A stretch of DNA of 64,000 nt from Flavobacterium caseinilyticum (lineage in GTDB: Bacteria; Bacteroidota; Bacteroidia; Flavobacteriales; Flavobacteriaceae): assembly GCF_004349085.1 (NCBI RefSeq), contig NZ_SMFM01000004.1, positions 215,432-279,431 on the forward strand, given 5' to 3'. A model generated the notes under the pieces. The model was not told the DNA's origin and searched no databases. It was given only the letters and a program-made list of their open reading frames with translations. The first letter of the stretch is position 1, and every line of letters begins with the position of its first letter. A program made the position numbers and the translations under genes. This document shows positions 62,311 through 64,000 of the stretch, piece after piece.

Positions 62311-62431
62311 ACATAAATGCTACAAAGGATTTGGGTAATTGACTTGATGGGAAGTTGGTTTTGTATTTGAAATGATTTGGCAAATCCGAATAATAGACTT
62401 AATTTAGGTTCAAACCCGCTGTAGTGTTATA
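62311..62431 (+). repeat. Folded tail at the end of the cassette (attC-like)
   Basis: Outer parts GCAGCTAACA and TGTTATAGCGG pair imperfectly; inside, GGATTTGGG and CAAATCC pair, with AAACCCGCTGTAGTG near the right end. AbiEii sequence resumes right after it. This layout, ending in TGTTA-type core, resembles integron attC sites in outline, and I recall related tails after accessory genes in other Bacteroidota. No integron integrase is in view. Confidence 0.4.
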
Positions 62432-62432
62432 G

Positions 62433-62772
62433 CGGTATCTATGCTATGAAGCTTCATGCAATTTTCCAAAACGGAACAAGGATAAAAGACTTTGTTGACA
62501 TGTATTTTCTTTTGGAACACCATTCCCTTAAAACCTATTTAGAAACTTCCCAAAACAAATAAAATGGAAATCCGAGACTGGCTGTTCTTACATTGATTGA
62601 TCATAGGAATGTAGACAAAGAAGAAAAAGTCAAACTCCTGAAAGGCAAAGAAAACAATTGGAACAAAATAACCCAGCGACTAAAAAAAGCAGTTTTCAAT
62701 CCTACTATTTTATTTTCTGAATCAAAAAATCAAATTCCTCCACCCAATAAAGGACGTGGATTTAGACGCTAA
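62433..62772 (+). pseudogene. AbiEii-type nucleotidyltransferase, 3' part with an internal stop
   Basis: The frame from about 62434 reads IYAMKLHAIFQNGTRIKDF and VDMYFLLEHHSLKTYL, the conserved second half of the family (compare AxMKLxAIxxRGTxKDFxDLYFLL). A TAA at 62560-62562 interrupts it; past that, the same frame continues with NPRLAVLTLIDHRN and ends PPNKGRGFRR and a stop at 62770-62772. This is the missing half of the gene begun at 58661. The extra stop shows further decay. Confidence 0.82.
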
Positions 62773-62811
62773 GCGTTTGAATAAGAAGTTAAAAAATCGT
62801 ACATTTATTTC

Positions 62812-63129
62812 ATGGCACGAGTTAAAAAAAATAAGGCAATCCCAAATCTAAACCCAGTATTTTTTTGGGATTTCGACATAGATACAATGGACTTTGAGAG
62901 AGCCTATAAAACTATTATTGCCCGTATAGTAGAGCGTGGAGGAAAAGAAGAAATCGATGAAATTGTTCGTTTCTACGGCTTTGAAAAGGTGGTGAAAGCG
63001 ATTCGTGACGAAATTTATTTTCTTCCAAATTATGCCATTGACAAGGCTTTAAAATTGTTTCCTGAACTTAAAAAGGAAGAGATGTACTGCTATCTTAACC
63101 GTAAAGATAAACCCTACAGCTGGATTTAG
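62812..63129 (+). CDS. DUF6922-like small protein
   Basis: 105 residues. A basic start (MARVKKNKAIPNLNP) and the segment VFFWDFDIDTMDFERAYKTIIARIVERGGKEEIDEIVRFYGFEKVVKAI match, from memory, the DUF6922 proteins common in Bacteroidota accessory regions, often next to AbiEii genes. It is 40 bases after the AbiEii remnant and in the same direction, so it may have been the toxin's partner. Function unknown. Confidence 0.75.
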   Translation: MARVKKNKAIPNLNPVFFWDFDIDTMDFERAYKTIIARIVERGGKEEIDEIVRFYGFEKVVKAIRDEIYFLPNYAIDKALKLFPELKKEEMYCYLNRKDKPYSWI

Positions 63130-63136
63130 TGAATCC

Positions 63137-63616
63137 CTAAATCCCTAAACGGGTTTTTCTTGGTTTGTTTAATTCCTCATCTTTGCTTTGTTCCATCTTA
63201 ACGCCAATATTAACTGGCAGGTTTGTACGCTGTCTCAATGATTCTTTTTCGTTTGGAGTTAAATTGTTCCTGCTATCATTGTTTACATAACGAAAAACCG
63301 TTTTTACAGACCCCATTATATCCAAAGGTTTTTCAGGCTTCTGTACTGGCTTTTTTTCACTTTCCTTAATTTTAATAACCAATAGTTTATCTAACAGTCT
63401 GTTTAGCCCTGTTTTTGTTGGGTTTTTAAACTGTTTGATAAAATTAGAGAAGAAATTGCTTAACATGTTTCCACCCCTGTCTACCTGTATAAATGGAATT
63501 TTCTTTCTATCATCCTTTTTTTTAATTGTCCTCTTTTTTTCCTCTTCAGGTTTTGGAGTTAATAGTGGTTTTTTCTTTTTTTTCGGTGCTTTATCTTTAT
63601 GCTTATCTTTTTTCAT
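63137..63616 (-). CDS. Hypothetical lysine-rich protein
   Basis: 159 residues. The first 50 are extremely basic (KKDKHKDKAPKKKKKP, RTIKKKDDRKK). The middle (LSNFFSNFIKQFKNPTKTGLNRLLDKLLVIKI) is helical and amphipathic. The C-terminus has RYVNNDSRNNLTPNEKESLRQRTNLP. No family recognised; a nucleic-acid binding role would fit the charge but is a guess. It ends 8 bases past the DUF6922-like gene, convergent to it. Confidence 0.6.
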   Translation of the reverse strand: MKKDKHKDKAPKKKKKPLLTPKPEEEKKRTIKKKDDRKKIPFIQVDRGGNMLSNFFSNFIKQFKNPTKTGLNRLLDKLLVIKIKESEKKPVQKPEKPLDIMGSVKTVFRYVNNDSRNNLTPNEKESLRQRTNLPVNIGVKMEQSKDEELNKPRKTRLGI

Positions 63617-64000
63617 GATATTTTATTTTCAGGCAAAAGGTAATTATCAGACTTATACATTCTTCATTTCGGCATTTTAAGTCTTTGATTGGCATAGCAT
63701 TTCAGACTTTCTACGGGTTGAACTTTATATTTTACCCAAAGAAATAATAAAAAGAAAACCAAGGTAGGACGTGCTGGATGAGCCTGTCCAAAAGACTACG
63801 GCATAATGGTTTGCTCGTTCCTCACAAACCACCCTTCGGGACTTATTCCGTTTCCTTTTGTCCTGTCTGCATCCCGTCCTTTGAAATTGCTTTCTTTTTC
63901 TTTTTTCCGATTTTCTGTTTTCTTTGGAAAAGATATTTTTATTGGTTTTGTGAGGCTCAATTATCTTTTCAAGGTTTGTCTGAAATAAAATCGCAAAGTT
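63617..64000. other. Element interior without a supported gene
   Basis: No convincing coding frame is seen. Short frames here lack any domain and change composition along their length. Sequence such as CCCTTCGGGACTTATTCC is pyrimidine-rich. The element continues beyond the window. Confidence 0.4.

Larger units (their letters stand above)
58991..62426. mobile_element. Inserted 3.4 kb gene cassette in the AbiEii gene
   Basis: The segment carries three leftward genes (alcohol dehydrogenase, hydrolase, SDR) and one rightward HxlR regulator. It is bordered by the hexamer TGTTAT on both sides (58989-58994 and 62425-62430) and ends with a foldable tail (62311-62431). It is more AT-rich than the mobilisation genes next to it. 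There is no transposase or recombinase gene inside. Borders are placed at the G/TT of the shared hexamer and are uncertain by several bases. Confidence 0.6.
53976..64000. mobile_element. Integrative mobilizable or conjugative element, left part (extends past window)
   Basis: The content changes at the tRNA-Pro: integrase, excisionase-like HTH, MobB relaxase, MobC-like protein, a broken AbiEii gene, a metabolic cassette and hypothetical genes. This is the order of an element integrated at a tRNA 3' end. The right boundary is not visible: I found no second copy of the tRNA tail (GAATCCTGCCACCCCGA) up to 64000. No type IV secretion, TraG/VirD4 or replication gene is in view. The left boundary at the tRNA is inferred. 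Confidence 0.7.

Noticed and set aside
63806..63988. 60-residue frame near the window end
   Set aside because: No start context, no recognisable sequence, pyrimidine-rich composition.

Overview
The window reads as chromosome of a Flavobacteriaceae bacterium, most likely Flavobacterium. It is AT-rich, has promoters of the Bacteroidota type (TTG, about 19 bases, TAnnTTTG) and few Shine-Dalgarno sequences. It carries typical family genes: a large TonB-dependent receptor, an energy transducer TonB, a parA-parB-DUF5683-dapB-lepB-WbqC run, a type I GAPDH and a DUF4173 membrane protein.

Bases 1-53,500 are mainly core genome. In order: a Sua5-type tRNA modification enzyme (cut by the window edge) and an SbtA-like transporter; a small repeat-rich island (1.84-4.05 kb) with a broken REP-associated transposase, REP-like palindromes facing each other on its two sides, a hypothetical secreted protein and a second, diverged copy of the htpG 3' end; htpG; two lipoprotein/OmpA genes; an orphan ABC ATPase; an S9 peptidase; fabH; a TonB-dependent receptor; argS, ffh and folD; a three-gene module of a membrane protein, a winged-helix regulator and a DUF4173 protein that share a palindromic site; rluF, a hydrolase, a cysteine-less 'zinc ribbon' coiled-coil protein and a NIF3-like protein; lpxK and a purine nucleoside phosphorylase; a TPR hybrid histidine kinase; gap, lipA, tonB, a sigma factor and glycosyltransferases; murB; a rhodanese-thioredoxin lipoprotein; recF; a TPR protein and ribH; a DUF892 gene among palindromic repeats; mutL, two rhomboid proteases and an EEP-family protein; then the leftward run from parA to wbqC.

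From the tRNA-Pro(UGG) at 53,902-53,976 to the end of the window the content is accessory: a tyrosine integrase of the kind lacking the first catalytic arginine, a 57-residue gene with a perfect Shine-Dalgarno, an excisionase-like HTH protein, a MobB-type relaxase with a MobC-like partner and a candidate oriT, then cargo. No conjugation genes and no second att site are visible, so this is either an integrative mobilizable element or the left part of a larger integrative conjugative element.

The most interesting spot is in that cargo. An AbiEii-type nucleotidyltransferase gene is split at its 113th codon by a 3.4 kb insert. The insert carries an alcohol dehydrogenase, an alpha/beta hydrolase and a short-chain dehydrogenase, facing a divergent HxlR regulator. 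The promoter between them is overlapped by two palindromes. The insert is bordered by the hexamer TGTTAT and ends in a folded, attC-like tail, so it may be a cassette acquired as a unit.
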